Part shown: positions 1-8,433 of the stretch, in pieces
Layout: each line of letters starts with the position of its first letter
Position numbering within the stretch: the first letter of the stretch is position 1
Source: Clostridia bacterium
GTDB lineage: Bacteria; Bacillota; Clostridia; Lachnospirales; WQUN01
Assembly: GCA_025997155.1 (NCBI GenBank)
Contig: BNUF01000037.1
Location: 1 to 18,250, forward strand
Length of the DNA stretch: 18,250 bases
Direction of reading: 5' to 3'
The notes under the pieces: generated by a model
What the model was told of the DNA's origin: nothing
The model's input: the letters and a program-made list of their open reading frames with translations, nothing else
Database searches by the model: none
Translations under genes and position numbers: made by a program

Positions 1-1
1 C

Positions 2-172
2 ACCAACTCGGAAAGGCAAATAGAGAACAAACTTGACGCTACACACCCGTACCCTAAGTTTCGTATTGCCACGGGAGTAATCGCGAGATGTCGCGCTAAC
101 GAAAATTTTATGAATCACGTTTTGATTTTTGCAAATTCAGAAGCTAAAACCTTTATAAATCAAGGTCTTTAG
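2..172 (+). CDS. 3' end of an unrecognised protein gene (partial)
   Basis: An open frame enters from the left edge and ends at a TAG at 170-172, giving the last 56 residues of a protein. The residues look like genuine coding sequence: a mixed, charged segment with a KFRIATGVIARCR stretch followed by a helical-looking end, EAKTFINQGL. I do not recognise the family. The stretch is more AT-rich than the genes to its right and lies on the strand opposite to the neighbouring tRNA and chemoreceptor, so it belongs to a different transcription unit that converges on the tRNA. Only the C-terminus is visible, so no function is offered. The alternative, a chance open frame of 56 codons, is possible but less likely given the residue composition. 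Confidence 0.6.
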   Translation, partial: TNSERQIENKLDATHPYPKFRIATGVIARCRANENFMNHVLIFANSEAKTFINQGL

Positions 173-285
173 GGTTAAATCACACAATCACATAAATCCA
201 CGCTATTATATGAACTTATAGAGGAGTTATGGTTAGGCTATCCTTTTTTATTAGGGGTTATATAATTTTTGCGTTAAAATAGTGT

Positions 286-325
286 TAATTAAGAAAATAT
301 GTGTAGGATTTAAGCCCTACACATA
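286..325 (-). terminator. Candidate intrinsic terminator downstream of tRNA-Arg
   Basis: Positions 298-307 and 316-325 form a perfect 10-bp inverted repeat (arm TATGTGTAGG) with an 8-base loop. Read on the minus strand, the hairpin is followed directly by TTTTCTTAATT. It lies 10 bases past the tRNA 3' end, where a terminator for the tRNA transcript would be expected. The stem is only moderately GC-rich. Confidence 0.65.
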
Positions 326-335
326 CCGAATTTAA

Positions 336-409
336 TGTACTTGGGCGGATTTGAACCGCCGACCTACCGCTTAGGAGGCGGTCGCTCTATCCTGCTGAGC
401 TACAAATAC
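336..409 (-). tRNA. tRNA-Arg (anticodon CCU)
   Basis: The minus strand folds into a complete cloverleaf: acceptor GTATTTG/CAAGTAC with one G-T pair, D stem GCTC/GAGC, anticodon stem ACCGC/GCGGT with loop CTCCTAA, variable loop AGGTC, T stem GGCGG/CCGCC with loop TTCAAAT, and discriminator A at 336. The anticodon CCU (plus-strand positions 373-375) decodes AGG arginine codons. CCA is not encoded; the next bases on that strand are TTA, so the tail must be added enzymatically. The gene starts 33 bases after the chemoreceptor stop codon. No convincing separate promoter fits in that gap, so it may be read from a promoter inside or upstream of the chemoreceptor gene. Confidence 0.95.
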
Positions 410-414
410 ATGGT

Positions 415-436
415 ACGCCGCAAGGTTCCGCGGCGT
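415..436. other. GC-rich stem-loop between chemoreceptor gene and tRNA-Arg
   Basis: A perfect 7-bp stem ACGCCGC/GCGGCGT with an 8-base loop lies between the chemoreceptor stop codon and the tRNA 5' end. On the minus strand, the direction of both genes, it is not followed by a T-run, so it is not a standard terminator for the chemoreceptor. On the plus strand it is followed by TTTATATT. It may act as a processing or 3'-end stabilising hairpin, or stop plus-strand transcription. Confidence 0.4.
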
Positions 437-442
437 TTTATA

Positions 443-2950
443 TTAGTTACTCCTAATCTTAAAGTTCTCAACCATTTTTTTCAAAATTTCGGCTGACGCG
501 GAAAGTTCGTAGGAGGTGCTTGCCGCACCCTCCGCCGTGCTTGCGGTGCCTTGCGTTATCCCTGAAATGTCGGAAATTTCCTTGCTGATTGTTTTGATTG
601 CCTCCGCCTGTTTTTTGTTTACCTCCGAGATGCTTGCCATGTAGCTTGAGATATCGGATATTGTGGATACTATGCCGCTGAAAGTGTTGGCGGTGGCGTT
701 CGCCATATCCGAGCCTTCCGCCGTTCGGCGTTCTGAGGTTTGGATTAGTTCCGACGTGCCGCCGACGGCCTTTTGGCTTCGGTTAGCGAGGTTTTTCACC
801 TCCTGCGCGACGACGGCGAAACCCTTCCCGTGTTCGCCCGCCCGTGCCGCTTCAACGGAGGCGTTGAGGGCGAGCAGGTTCGTTTGGAACGCGATATCTT
901 CGATTACCTTGATGATACCCGCGATGCTTGCGGAGGACTTGTTGATTTCCTCCATTGCGCCGAGCAGGTTCGTCATCTCGGCGTTGCCCCTTGACGCGTC
1001 GTTTTTCGCGTCCGACACAAGGTTGTTGACGTTTCCCGTCGTCCGTTCGCTTTCGCTTGAACTTTGATCGATTTCGCCGAATAATCCTGTAAGGTAGTTT
1101 ATCGAGGAGGACTGCGCCAAAGCTCCCTCCGAAATTTTTTGGCTCATGTCCGCGACTAACGTGGACGCGCTTGAGATTGTTTTGGCGGAGGCGTCGATTT
1201 CGCTTAGTATGCGGTTTATCGTGCGGATTAGGATTGTAAGATTTTCCTTTATAGCTTTAAACTCGCCGACAAAATTCCCGTTCACGTCAACGTCAAAATT
1301 TTCCGACGCCATACTCGTGAGGACTTTGGAAATCTCGCGTATATACGAGCTTACGATAGACTGGGTGTTGTTGAAGGAATCCCTGATGATTTTGAAGTCG
1401 CCGCTGTAATTTTCCTCGATTTTCGCGCTGAAATCGCCTTCCGCCATACGCGCAAGAGCTTCTGAAGTTCGCCTTATAGGTTTCTCTACGGCATCGAGGA
1501 TTTCCTCGATGCCAAGCATAACCTTCTCCCAGTCGCCCTTGAATTTGTTTGACTCGACGCGTTTAGAGAGTATCCCTTTTGACGCGTCGTCCGCGATAGA
1601 CACGATTTCGCGCAAAACGTCCTTTATTTTGTCGCGTATAATTTCGGCGGTTTCGCTTAGGAGCGCCTTTTTACCCGGCATTTTCTCAATCTTTGTGTCA
1701 AAATTCCCGTCGCCGAAATTCTTAAGAATATCGATAATCACACGCGTCCCCGCCGCGTTATCAGATACGATTTTGTTTATGCCCGATATAACGGTGCGGT
1801 ATCCTCCGCTGTACTTGTCTTCCTCGATTTGGAAATCAATGTCGCCCTCGGCGACGAATTTGCGGGAAATCAAATTTATGTCGCTGGTGAAAGAATGTAT
1901 CTTGTCGATAACCTTTGACAAATCCCGTGAGAGTACGCCGATTTCGTCCCTTTGATTCGTCGCGACGTTCACGTCTAGGTCGCCGTCCGCGATTAGCTTA
2001 AGGCTGTTCGAGAGGGATATTATAGGCGCGGTAATCCTGCTTACGAGAAAGAACATAATTGCGGAAAGTATCAACAATGCCGCTATCACAAAAACCACCG
2101 TAAAATTACGCGCCGCGTCAAGTTCTTTATAGAACTCGGCACGGGGTACGATTCCCACGACAGTTTCGTTTCCCGCGTTTTTCCAAGCGGCGTAATACTC
2201 CTCGCCCGAAAGGGTTATAAATCCTTGAGAATCCTGTGATTTCGCGGTATTATACCATTCGTCGCCCGACACGTCCATACCTATTCCGGAGGCGTCTTTG
2301 CTCGCCGTGACTACTCCGTCCGTCACGATAAAAGCGCGTCCGCCCTCGCCTATGGTCATCACCGACACAAGATTCTGAACGTTGAGAGAGTCCTCTATGG
2401 CGTTTATCGATTTCGCGTCAAATTCCAGCTGAATGAATCCGCCGTTGTCTTTTTTATATACGCCCACATACTGGGAGATACCTCCCGTCATCGTGTCCTT
2501 GCGTGGTATTTCCACGATATCGTGTTCAGGGTTTTTGAGCAAATCCATATATACGTTGGTACTCGGTGTGCTTTTGAAGTCGAAACCGATATAATCGGGG
2601 AAGTTTGACGCGACAAGCACCCCGTTGTTATCCATCACGCTCGCTGACGTCGCGTCAAAAAGTGACGCGATTCTGCGCATTTCCTCGGTGGTGGATTCTG
2701 CGGAGGTCATTTCCGAAAGAGCGCGTCCAAGCCCCAGATTTTTCTCGTCAAGGGCGCGTGTTACTGTTTGTATCATCGTGTCCGATACTTCCATTTGCTG
2801 GGTAATCTGCGCAAGGCTTGAGTTTATCGTTTCTTCCGTCTTAGTTGTAATCGTATTACGAAGAGTGGCATAATTCACAAAAGAAACGACCGCGAGAGCT
2901 ACAATAAACAGCAGTAAGGCAGGAATCAAAATCTTGTATCTTATTCTCAT
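443..2950 (-). CDS. Methyl-accepting chemotaxis protein with extracytoplasmic sensor and several HAMP-like units
   Basis: This membrane chemoreceptor senses an external ligand and controls the CheA/CheW kinase complex. Helix 1 (about 8-28) and helix 2 (about 282-304) bracket a roughly 250-residue extracytoplasmic region of Cache (PDC) character. A HAMP domain follows (about 304-355, with the DEIG motif). Residues 356-580 hold more HAMP-like, helix-rich units with recurring xGDF/xFDxxI motifs. The signalling domain fills the rest; its tip at about 683-722 reads [20 protein letters not shown] and then [11 protein letters not shown], near-identical to the family consensus that contacts CheA and CheW. 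The C-terminus KIRSN carries no CheR/CheB tethering pentapeptide. The ATG start is preceded by GGAGAG at suitable spacing. A consensus promoter lies just upstream, so the gene can be expressed apart from the operon before it. No che genes are in the window; the ligand cannot be deduced. Confidence 0.95.
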   Translation of the reverse strand: MRIRYKILIPALLLFIVALAVVSFVNYATLRNTITTKTEETINSSLAQITQQMEVSDTMIQTVTRALDEKNLGLGRALSEMTSAESTTEEMRRIASLFDATSASVMDNNGVLVASNFPDYIGFDFKSTPSTNVYMDLLKNPEHDIVEIPRKDTMTGGISQYVGVYKKDNGGFIQLEFDAKSINAIEDSLNVQNLVSVMTIGEGGRAFIVTDGVVTASKDASGIGMDVSGDEWYNTAKSQDSQGFITLSGEEYYAAWKNAGNETVVGIVPRAEFYKELDAARNFTVVFVIAALLILSAIMFFLVSRITAPIISLSNSLKLIADGDLDVNVATNQRDEIGVLSRDLSKVIDKIHSFTSDINLISRKFVAEGDIDFQIEEDKYSGGYRTVISGINKIVSDNAAGTRVIIDILKNFGDGNFDTKIEKMPGKKALLSETAEIIRDKIKDVLREIVSIADDASKGILSKRVESNKFKGDWEKVMLGIEEILDAVEKPIRRTSEALARMAEGDFSAKIEENYSGDFKIIRDSFNNTQSIVSSYIREISKVLTSMASENFDVDVNGNFVGEFKAIKENLTILIRTINRILSEIDASAKTISSASTLVADMSQKISEGALAQSSSINYLTGLFGEIDQSSSESERTTGNVNNLVSDAKNDASRGNAEMTNLLGAMEEINKSSASIAGIIKVIEDIAFQTNLLALNASVEAARAGEHGKGFAVVAQEVKNLANRSQKAVGGTSELIQTSERRTAEGSDMANATANTFSGIVSTISDISSYMASISEVNKKQAEAIKTISKEISDISGITQGTASTAEGAASTSYELSASAEILKKMVENFKIRSN

Positions 2951-2983
2951 GGCGTTTTCTCTCCATAATAAAAAATTTGTCTT

Positions 2984-3012
2984 ATCATATCACGGCTTAA
3001 AAGCGTTGTCAA
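2984..3012 (-). promoter_or_regulatory. Sigma70/SigA-type promoter for the chemoreceptor gene
   Basis: On the minus strand a perfect -35 TTGACA (3007-3012) is followed by exactly 17 bases and the -10 box TATGAT (2984-2989). The predicted start is about 25-30 bases before the chemoreceptor ATG. The promoter overlaps the last codons and the TGA stop of the YdjM-like gene. It is a vegetative-type rather than a flagellar sigma-28-type promoter. Confidence 0.75.
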
Positions 3013-3673
3013 GCACTAATATATATGTATATATGCATACGTAAAAAATAACGCTTAGAACTCGGAATACAGTTTCGCCCCTGCTGTTCGTTATTACCTT
3101 TGATATATGGAAATGTTTGGAGCTAATCGGATACAGCCACGGCACGCCTTTTCGGTTAAACGTATCCGCGAGCAAATGACTGAACCAGCCCAAACAGAAC
3201 CCAAGCCACGCCGAAAGCACTAAATCAGCCGTACTGTTCGCCGCCATATACCTGATTATCAAAATATTCGGTATAAGAAGAATAAGTACCACAAGTCCGC
3301 AGTGCGTTTCCCTCCTGTGCTTAGAGAAACTCACAAAACAAAGCACCCCGCAAGCCGCGAGAAACACAAACGAAAACGGCACAAGCGCCGAGAACGCCCC
3401 CTCCCGCACACAGGCAAGCACAGCAAGCCCCAAAAGCGCCGCCCCCGTTACGGTTATCACAAACCTAAGCGCCTTTCGTATCCACCGCCCGCCGATACTC
3501 TCTTTCATATCTATGTCGGGGCCAAGGCTTCCGATAATTGACGGGACGACCGCCGCCAAAGGGTACAGCGTGTACGCGCCTATGCCAATCTCAAAACTTC
3601 CCGCCGCCGCGCAATAAGCGAGCGGCACTCCCGCCGAAAGCCCCCCGACAAGCATATGCGTGTACCCGTTCAA
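2990..3673 (-). CDS. YdjM/DUF457-type membrane-bound metal-dependent hydrolase
   Basis: This 227-residue integral membrane protein carries the hallmark residues of the YdjM-like putative metal-dependent hydrolase family. They are the N-terminal TH pair (T5-H6), GSLGPDID (48-55), an HR..TH motif (H119-H124) and a late H....D motif in SHLLADTFNRKGVPWLYP (H166, D170, P182). Hydrophobic helices lie at about 30-50, 68-90, 95-116, 126-142, 150-170 and 203-222. The start is a TTG preceded by GGAGGGG with five to six bases of spacing; no ATG or GTG gives a better fit. The stop codon of the fusion gene upstream lies 14 bases away, so the two are co-transcribed. Some family members act on membrane lipids, but the substrate here is unknown. 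Confidence 0.82.
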   Translation of the reverse strand: MNGYTHMLVGGLSAGVPLAYCAAAGSFEIGIGAYTLYPLAAVVPSIIGSLGPDIDMKESIGGRWIRKALRFVITVTGAALLGLAVLACVREGAFSALVPFSFVFLAACGVLCFVSFSKHRRETHCGLVVLILLIPNILIIRYMAANSTADLVLSAWLGFCLGWFSHLLADTFNRKGVPWLYPISSKHFHISKVITNSRGETVFRVLSVIFYVCIYTYILVLDNAFKP

Positions 3674-3687
3674 TATAACCCCTCCGC

Positions 3688-4902
3688 TTATTTAATCTTG
3701 TCACAAGGCGCGCCGCACACAGGGCAAGTTTCCGCTTTTTCGCCGCCTTGCGCCGTAAAAGTTTTGCCGCAAGACGTACAAGTGTAGTAGGACATAGGTT
3801 CAATATCTCCCGACTCCAAAGCGTTTTCGAGCAGAATCCTGTGACCTTTTTCGGCGGCAAGCGCGTCGCTGTAAGCATATTCCGCAAGTCCCGCGTTTCT
3901 TTCCCGCGCCAGTTTAAGAAGTTTCGGGTAAACTCGCTCCGCCTCGTCCGTTTCTGAAGTTAGGCTGTCTTTTAAATAAGCCGCGGGTTCAAAGTTTTCG
4001 CCGTGTGCGTAAAGAAAATTACGGGCGTGGTAATATTCCGACTCGGCTAAAGCGGACAAGAGTTTTGAGAGGTTGGGCAGCCCGCGCCTTAGCGCGTCCT
4101 CCGCGTAAATCTTATATTTAATATGCGCGACGCACTCGTTTGTAAAACTTTTCAAAAGGTTTTCGCTAATGTCTTTATCGTCGTAATTGACGGGTTTAGT
4201 CCGTATCGGAAGTTTCTCATACAATAAATTCCCGTCGTCATAAAAGAACCGTACCCTATGATAACCCGACCGCGAAACGCCTTCAATATCTTCTTCTCTC
4301 GCGCCGCCTCCGCCAGAGGCGATCAGTTTTATTCCAAAAACATCAGCCTCGAAATATGAATGAACGTGTCCGCAAAGCAGATAGCACGGACTTTTCCCTG
4401 TCTTCTCAAACAGACGGGTTATCTTCGCCCATTCGCTTTCGCCGAGCGAATTAAGGCAAACGCTGTTTGGCGGCGGTATATGCATCGCGAGAATAATATT
4501 TTTGTCTTTATGTTCAGTCAATGATTTTTCTAACAGTTCAAGCCCGTTCGGGGTGAACTCGCGGGAGGAGTTGTCAAGCACAACGATTGCCGTATTGTCG
4601 TCGCAAAGCGTGTACTCTGGGTCGCCAAAATACTCGTTATAAAATTCCTTGTCGTGATTGCCTTTGAGGGCGTAAACTTCGTGTGCCGCTGTCGTCCTGA
4701 TAAAATTGCGTACACTTTTGTAAAACCTTTCAGAACCATAGGGCACTATGTCGCCCAGAATAAGCGAAAAATCAGAGTCGGCGGCGGCGGCGTTCAAACC
4801 GCCTCCGAAAATCGTCATTATCTCCGCGCCTAAGCCGTCGCAACCCGGGTCGCCAAGCGCTGTGAACGCGTTAAAATTCGGTATCTTTACTGAATTTGAC
4901 AT
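3688..4902 (-). CDS. Metallophosphoesterase-rubrerythrin-rubredoxin fusion protein
   Basis: Two normally separate proteins are joined in 404 residues. Residues 12-200 are a calcineurin-like phosphoesterase with GD (D18), GDIVPYG (D51), GNHD (N82-H83), AMHIPP (H141) and GHVH (H179, H181). The first motif is GDPG without the usual DxH histidine, as in purple acid phosphatases. Residues 248-360 form a rubrerythrin four-helix bundle with all expected di-iron ligands: E256, E289/H292, E317/E320 and E351/H354. The C-terminus is a rubredoxin-type iron site, C375-x2-C378 and C393-x2-C396. No signal peptide is seen, so it should be cytoplasmic. The ATG at 4902 is chosen because GGGGAAC precedes it; a longer in-frame extension to 5160 would run inside the upstream gene and is Arg/Cys-rich without domain character. 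It lies 14 bases behind an iron-sulfur protein gene. A peroxide-linked phosphoesterase is a guess. Confidence 0.9.
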   Translation of the reverse strand: MSNSVKIPNFNAFTALGDPGCDGLGAEIMTIFGGGLNAAAADSDFSLILGDIVPYGSERFYKSVRNFIRTTAAHEVYALKGNHDKEFYNEYFGDPEYTLCDDNTAIVVLDNSSREFTPNGLELLEKSLTEHKDKNIILAMHIPPPNSVCLNSLGESEWAKITRLFEKTGKSPCYLLCGHVHSYFEADVFGIKLIASGGGGAREEDIEGVSRSGYHRVRFFYDDGNLLYEKLPIRTKPVNYDDKDISENLLKSFTNECVAHIKYKIYAEDALRRGLPNLSKLLSALAESEYYHARNFLYAHGENFEPAAYLKDSLTSETDEAERVYPKLLKLARERNAGLAEYAYSDALAAEKGHRILLENALESGDIEPMSYYTCTSCGKTFTAQGGEKAETCPVCGAPCDKIK

Positions 4903-4916
4903 ATGTTCCCCATTCT

Positions 4917-5684
4917 CTATACATTCGCGCCAAAGTCCTGAACGTGCGACGCTCCCGTTTTCGTTATCGCGTTGTTTCCGTACATTTTCCTGTCTTCGCC
5001 GACTGGGCATACAAGCGTGCATATCCCGCAAGGCGCGCGCATTTCGCCCTTCAGCGTTACGTGGTGTTCGGCACATTTCACTTTGTCCATATCGGCGATT
5101 ATGCCGTGTTCGCGTTTGGTGAACGCTTGTTTCGGGCATTTTTTCCCGCAAACGCCGCAACCGATACAGAGTTCTTTATCATAAAGAGGAGACGGCTCGA
5201 TTTCCGCGTCCGTGATAACCGAAACAAGGCGCAGGCGCGGTCCGTACTCGGGCGTAATCAGCGCGTGGTTAAACCCGATTGTGCCAAGCCCCGCGTATTT
5301 CCCCGCGACGACGTGGGAAAACGCCGCCTCGGGTTTTTTCACGAGTACGCTCAGGTCGCCGTAACAGTCACGCGGGAAATAAAAGGCGCGGCGTCCAAGA
5401 TTGTTCAGGAACAACCCGATACGATACGCTGTTTCGTCAAGCAGTCGGTTTGAGGTCGCGTAAAGTTCGCTGTACATAACCGACGGGGTCGTTTCCAGAA
5501 TGGGCAGGGGCATAGGCACAGCCATAACGATAACCGTCCTGCTCCAATCCCATATGCTGTGCGGAAAAAATTCCCTCGGCACATACGAAACGTCGGAGTC
5601 CTCCCACCTTTCGACATTCGCGAACCCAACAAGCGTCATACCTAAATCCTTCGCCTTTTCAATCACCTTTGTTTTCAAGCTCAT
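4917..5684 (-). CDS. QueG-like double [4Fe-4S] cluster protein
   Basis: The 255-residue protein resembles the core of epoxyqueuosine reductase (QueG) and related cobalamin/iron-sulfur reductases. The N-terminal 150 residues contain the recognisable GLGTIGFNHALITPEYGPR stretch (132-150). A two-cluster ferredoxin module follows: C173, C176, C179, C183 and a second set C204, C219, C222, C226. QueG itself is longer and has C-terminal repeats that are absent here, so this is probably a paralogue with another substrate rather than the tRNA-modifying enzyme. The ATG overlaps the TGA of the upstream M20 gene by ATGA, implying translational coupling, and a GGAAGGGCGG stretch precedes it. Its place in a methionine-uptake operon next to a rubrerythrin fusion suggests an anaerobic redox role; the substrate is not deducible. 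Confidence 0.82.
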   Translation of the reverse strand: MSLKTKVIEKAKDLGMTLVGFANVERWEDSDVSYVPREFFPHSIWDWSRTVIVMAVPMPLPILETTPSVMYSELYATSNRLLDETAYRIGLFLNNLGRRAFYFPRDCYGDLSVLVKKPEAAFSHVVAGKYAGLGTIGFNHALITPEYGPRLRLVSVITDAEIEPSPLYDKELCIGCGVCGKKCPKQAFTKREHGIIADMDKVKCAEHHVTLKGEMRAPCGICTLVCPVGEDRKMYGNNAITKTGASHVQDFGANV

Positions 5685-6829
5685 ACGCCGCCCTTCCGTT
5701 TAAAATATTCACGCGCGAATTCAAGGTGCAGCGCGGCGCAAACACAAAGCGCGTTTTCGTCTATATCAAAGCGTTCGTGGTGGAGCGGCCGCTCCGTCCC
5801 GACTCCGACAAACGCGAAGAATATCGGAGCGATTTCTGAATACCGACTCATATCTTCCGTGCCAAGCCGCATTTTCGATTCAAGCACCGAATCTTTGAGG
5901 ACGCTGTTCGCGGCGGAAACGGCGACGGGGTAGAGTTCGGGAGAGTTATACAAGACGGGCGTGGCGGGGTCGCACAAGACTTCCGACGTGACGCGGCGGG
6001 CAAGGCTTATGCCGTGTACGACTCGTTTTACCGCCTCGGTTATCTGTTTGCGCGTTTGCTCGTTTGCCACTCGTACCGTCCCCGTGATAACGGCTTCGTC
6101 CGCGATTATGTTATCGCGGTTTCCCGCGTGAAATTGGCATATCGAGATTACGGCGGGTTCTGTCGGAGAGATTTCACGCGACACAATCTGCTGAAGTGAG
6201 GAGACGATTTCCGCCCCCGCCGCAATCGCGTCCGCACATTCGTGGGGGTATGCCGCGTGACCGCCCGAGCCTTTGACTTTGATAAAAAGATTGCTTGAAC
6301 CCGCCATAACCGCACGCGAGCTTAACTCAATTTTGCCGAAAGGGATTTCGGGCTGAACGTGTATGCCGAAAAACGCGTCCGCGTCGTTCAGATTTCCGCT
6401 TTTTATAAGGGATAACGCGCCTTTGCCGATTTCCTCCGCGGGCTGGAATATTACTTTTATTGTGCCGTCCAGTTCGTGTCGGTTTTCGTTAAGTATTTTC
6501 GCCGCGACGACAAGGGCGGCGGTATGCGCGTCGTGTCCGCAAGCGTGCATAAGCCCGTCTTTTTGGGATTTGTAGGGAACGTCGTTTTTTTCCGTAATCT
6601 CGAGCGCGTCCATATCGGCGCGGAGGGCGAGCACGGGTTTGTCCTTTTTCCCCCGTATCGTGCCGATAATTCCCGTGCCCGCCGTGACATAAGGGATTCC
6701 CGCGTCCTCAAGCTCCTGCTGTACGCGTTTGCTCGTGTCAAATTCACAAAAGCTCGGTTCGGGGTTCATATGAAAAAAACGGCGCAAAGAAATAAGTTCC
6801 TCTTTGCGCTCTGAAACTTTTTTAACCAT
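5681..6829 (-). CDS. M20 family amidohydrolase (N-acyl-amino-acid deacylase type)
   Basis: This cytoplasmic zinc/manganese peptidase-like hydrolase of the M20D group (aminoacylase, hippurate hydrolase, IAA-amino-acid hydrolase) is predicted to cleave N-acyl amino acids. It has family-typical length (382 residues) and motifs: ALRADMDALEI (68-78), ACGHDAHTA (96-104, metal ligands C97 and H99), the catalytic pair in QPAEE (E132-E133), GIHVQP (H157), the dimerisation-domain GSGGHAAYPH (187-196) and the C-terminal HHERFD (H350-H351). The ATG follows a GGAGGAG site located in the end of metQ, two bases away. Position directly after metNIQ suggests it frees methionine or a related amino acid from an N-acyl form after uptake. 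That substrate link is inferred from context only. Confidence 0.9.
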   Translation of the reverse strand: MVKKVSERKEELISLRRFFHMNPEPSFCEFDTSKRVQQELEDAGIPYVTAGTGIIGTIRGKKDKPVLALRADMDALEITEKNDVPYKSQKDGLMHACGHDAHTAALVVAAKILNENRHELDGTIKVIFQPAEEIGKGALSLIKSGNLNDADAFFGIHVQPEIPFGKIELSSRAVMAGSSNLFIKVKGSGGHAAYPHECADAIAAGAEIVSSLQQIVSREISPTEPAVISICQFHAGNRDNIIADEAVITGTVRVANEQTRKQITEAVKRVVHGISLARRVTSEVLCDPATPVLYNSPELYPVAVSAANSVLKDSVLESKMRLGTEDMSRYSEIAPIFFAFVGVGTERPLHHERFDIDENALCVCAALHLEFAREYFKRKGGV

Positions 6830-6831
6830 TT

Positions 6832-7722
6832 TTACTCCTCCGAAGCGTCGTAGGTAAAGGCGGGTAACGCCGCGAATTTGTAAACTTCGTTAATTGCGTC
6901 GGCGGCGGCTTTTGTGTGGTACGCGTCGACTACTTTTTTGTAGTTTTCGTTATCCTTGTCGGCGGTACGCGCCGCGATAAGGTTGATGAACGGCTGGAAC
7001 TGCGGGTCGTTCAGGTCGATTTCGTCTTTGTAGATTGGCCCGTTTACAGGGTCGAGTCCCGCGTCCGTGGCGTAACCGCAGTTGATAATCGCCGCGTCAA
7101 CGTCGGGAAGGGCGGGTACTATTTGCGCCGCCACAATTTCGATAAAATCGATATTTTTCGGGTTTGAGGTTATGTCCTTGATAAGCCCGTTGACTCCCGC
7201 CTCGGGAGCGATTTCGATAAGCCCCGCGTTTTTAAGCACGTTAAGGGCGCGTCCTTGGTTTGTCGGGTCGTCGGGAATCGCTATTTTTCCGCCGTCGGGG
7301 ATTTCGTCAAGAGCTTTGTGCTTATCCGAAAAGAGGCTCAGCGGAACGATAAGCGTGTCGCCTATGGAAGTCAGGTCAAGCCCCAGGTCCTCTTTGTTTT
7401 TATTGAAGTACGCGTAGTGCTGAAAAGAGTTTAGGTCGATTTCGCCCGCGGCTAGGTTTCTGTTCGGTTCGCCGCCCTGAAGGTTCACGAGTTCGATTTT
7501 TATGTTGGCGTTCGCCTTGTCAAGTTCGGATTGCACGGCGTTCCATATGCGCGGCTCGTCAGAGGTAGTCCCGATTTTTACGGTTACAGGTTTGGCGGCG
7601 GGCGCTTTCGCGGGTGCGTTTTCTGTGCTTGCGGTGTTTGGCGAACTTGCCGCGCAAGCCGAGAGTGAGAGGACAGACAGCGCGGTAAATACCGACACCG
7701 CGATTTTCTTAAATGATTTCAT
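6832..7722 (-). CDS. metQ: MetQ/NlpA family methionine-binding lipoprotein
   Basis: This is the substrate-binding lipoprotein of a methionine ABC importer. A type II signal peptide is clear: KK near the start, a hydrophobic core, and the lipobox LSAC with the lipidated cysteine at position 23. A short Ala/Pro/Thr-rich linker precedes the binding fold, which begins at about 45 with VTVKIGTTSDEPRIW. The NlpA-family core shows NLQGGEPNRNLAAGEIDLNSF-type residues at about 79-100 and a late DAAIINCGYATDAGLDP stretch. Length (296) is slightly above the usual 270-280 because of the linker. An AAGGAG site precedes the ATG. It lies between metI and the M20 gene. Ligand could be D/L-methionine or an analogue; sequence alone cannot separate these. 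Confidence 0.93.
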   Translation of the reverse strand: MKSFKKIAVSVFTALSVLSLSACAASSPNTASTENAPAKAPAAKPVTVKIGTTSDEPRIWNAVQSELDKANANIKIELVNLQGGEPNRNLAAGEIDLNSFQHYAYFNKNKEDLGLDLTSIGDTLIVPLSLFSDKHKALDEIPDGGKIAIPDDPTNQGRALNVLKNAGLIEIAPEAGVNGLIKDITSNPKNIDFIEIVAAQIVPALPDVDAAIINCGYATDAGLDPVNGPIYKDEIDLNDPQFQPFINLIAARTADKDNENYKKVVDAYHTKAAADAINEVYKFAALPAFTYDASEE

Positions 7723-7740
7723 TTTTTTGCTCCTTATATT

Positions 7741-8421
7741 TTAATGAGTTGCCTTTTTCGCGGCGGCGTTTCCGACACCCTGAACAATGTTGACGATTAT
7801 GAGAAGAAGTATGACCGTGACGACAGTTATATCCTGCATATACCTTGAATATCCGTACCGAATCGCGAAATTGCCGATTCCGCCGCCGCCGACAGTCCCC
7901 GCCATTGTGGAAAGCCCGATTAGGCTGATAAAACTTGTGACAAGAGAGCGGATAAGGCTCGGCATAGATTCGGGGAGCAGTACGTGAAATATAATGTACA
8001 TTCGCGAAAGCCCCATTGAACGCGCCGCCTCGATTACGCCCTTGTCGACTTCGAGCAGCGCCTGTTCGGTCATTCTTGAGGTGAGGGGGATTATGCCGAT
8101 TACCATGGGGACGATTGCGCCGCGAATACCGATAGACGTGCCGACGACGAATCTTGTGAATCCGACAAGTAACGCTATCAGTATGACGAAAGGGATTGAA
8201 CGCGCCGTGTTGATTATCTTGTCAACGACGGAGTTAAGGGGCTTTTTCTCATACAGCCCGCCTTTTGCGGTCGAGACAAGCAGAATCCCGAAAATCATTC
8301 CCAAAGTTATGCCGATTGCCCCCGAAATTCCCACCATAATAAACGTGTCGCGTACCGACTTGATTAAGTCGCGGTGGAGTTCGTACACATTCGGAAACAG
8401 AGAGATAAAAAACTCGTTCAT
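7741..8421 (-). CDS. metI: MetI family methionine ABC transporter permease
   Basis: This 226-residue inner-membrane permease has five or so hydrophobic helices (about 26-50, 75-93, 99-118, 160-180 and 196-215). The cytoplasmic EAA loop that docks on the ATPase is well conserved: EAARSMGLSR followed by a MYIIFHVLLP stretch (131-150). The GTVGGGGIGNFAIRYGY segment (175-191) is characteristic of the MetI group. An AAGGAG site lies six bases before the ATG, and the gene starts 12 bases after the metN stop. It is expected to form a dimeric channel driven by MetN and fed by MetQ. Confidence 0.95.
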   Translation of the reverse strand: MNEFFISLFPNVYELHRDLIKSVRDTFIMVGISGAIGITLGMIFGILLVSTAKGGLYEKKPLNSVVDKIINTARSIPFVILIALLVGFTRFVVGTSIGIRGAIVPMVIGIIPLTSRMTEQALLEVDKGVIEAARSMGLSRMYIIFHVLLPESMPSLIRSLVTSFISLIGLSTMAGTVGGGGIGNFAIRYGYSRYMQDITVVTVILLLIIVNIVQGVGNAAAKKATH

Positions 8422-8433
8422 ATCGTTCTCCTT

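Noticed and set aside
229..282. A 17-codon ORF (MVRLSFFIRGYIIFALK) behind GAGGAG
   Set aside because: The spacing to the ATG is only two bases, the composition just reflects AT-rich DNA, and nothing else supports expression.
415..436. Terminator for the chemoreceptor gene
   Set aside because: The 7-bp stem is strong, but on the minus strand it is followed by ACCATGTATTTG rather than a T-run; kept only as an unassigned stem-loop.
4903..5160. N-terminal extension of the metallophosphoesterase-rubrerythrin protein to a start at 5160
   Set aside because: The added 86 residues lie inside the QueG-like gene, are rich in Arg and Cys without fold character, and a good ribosome binding site precedes the ATG at 4902.
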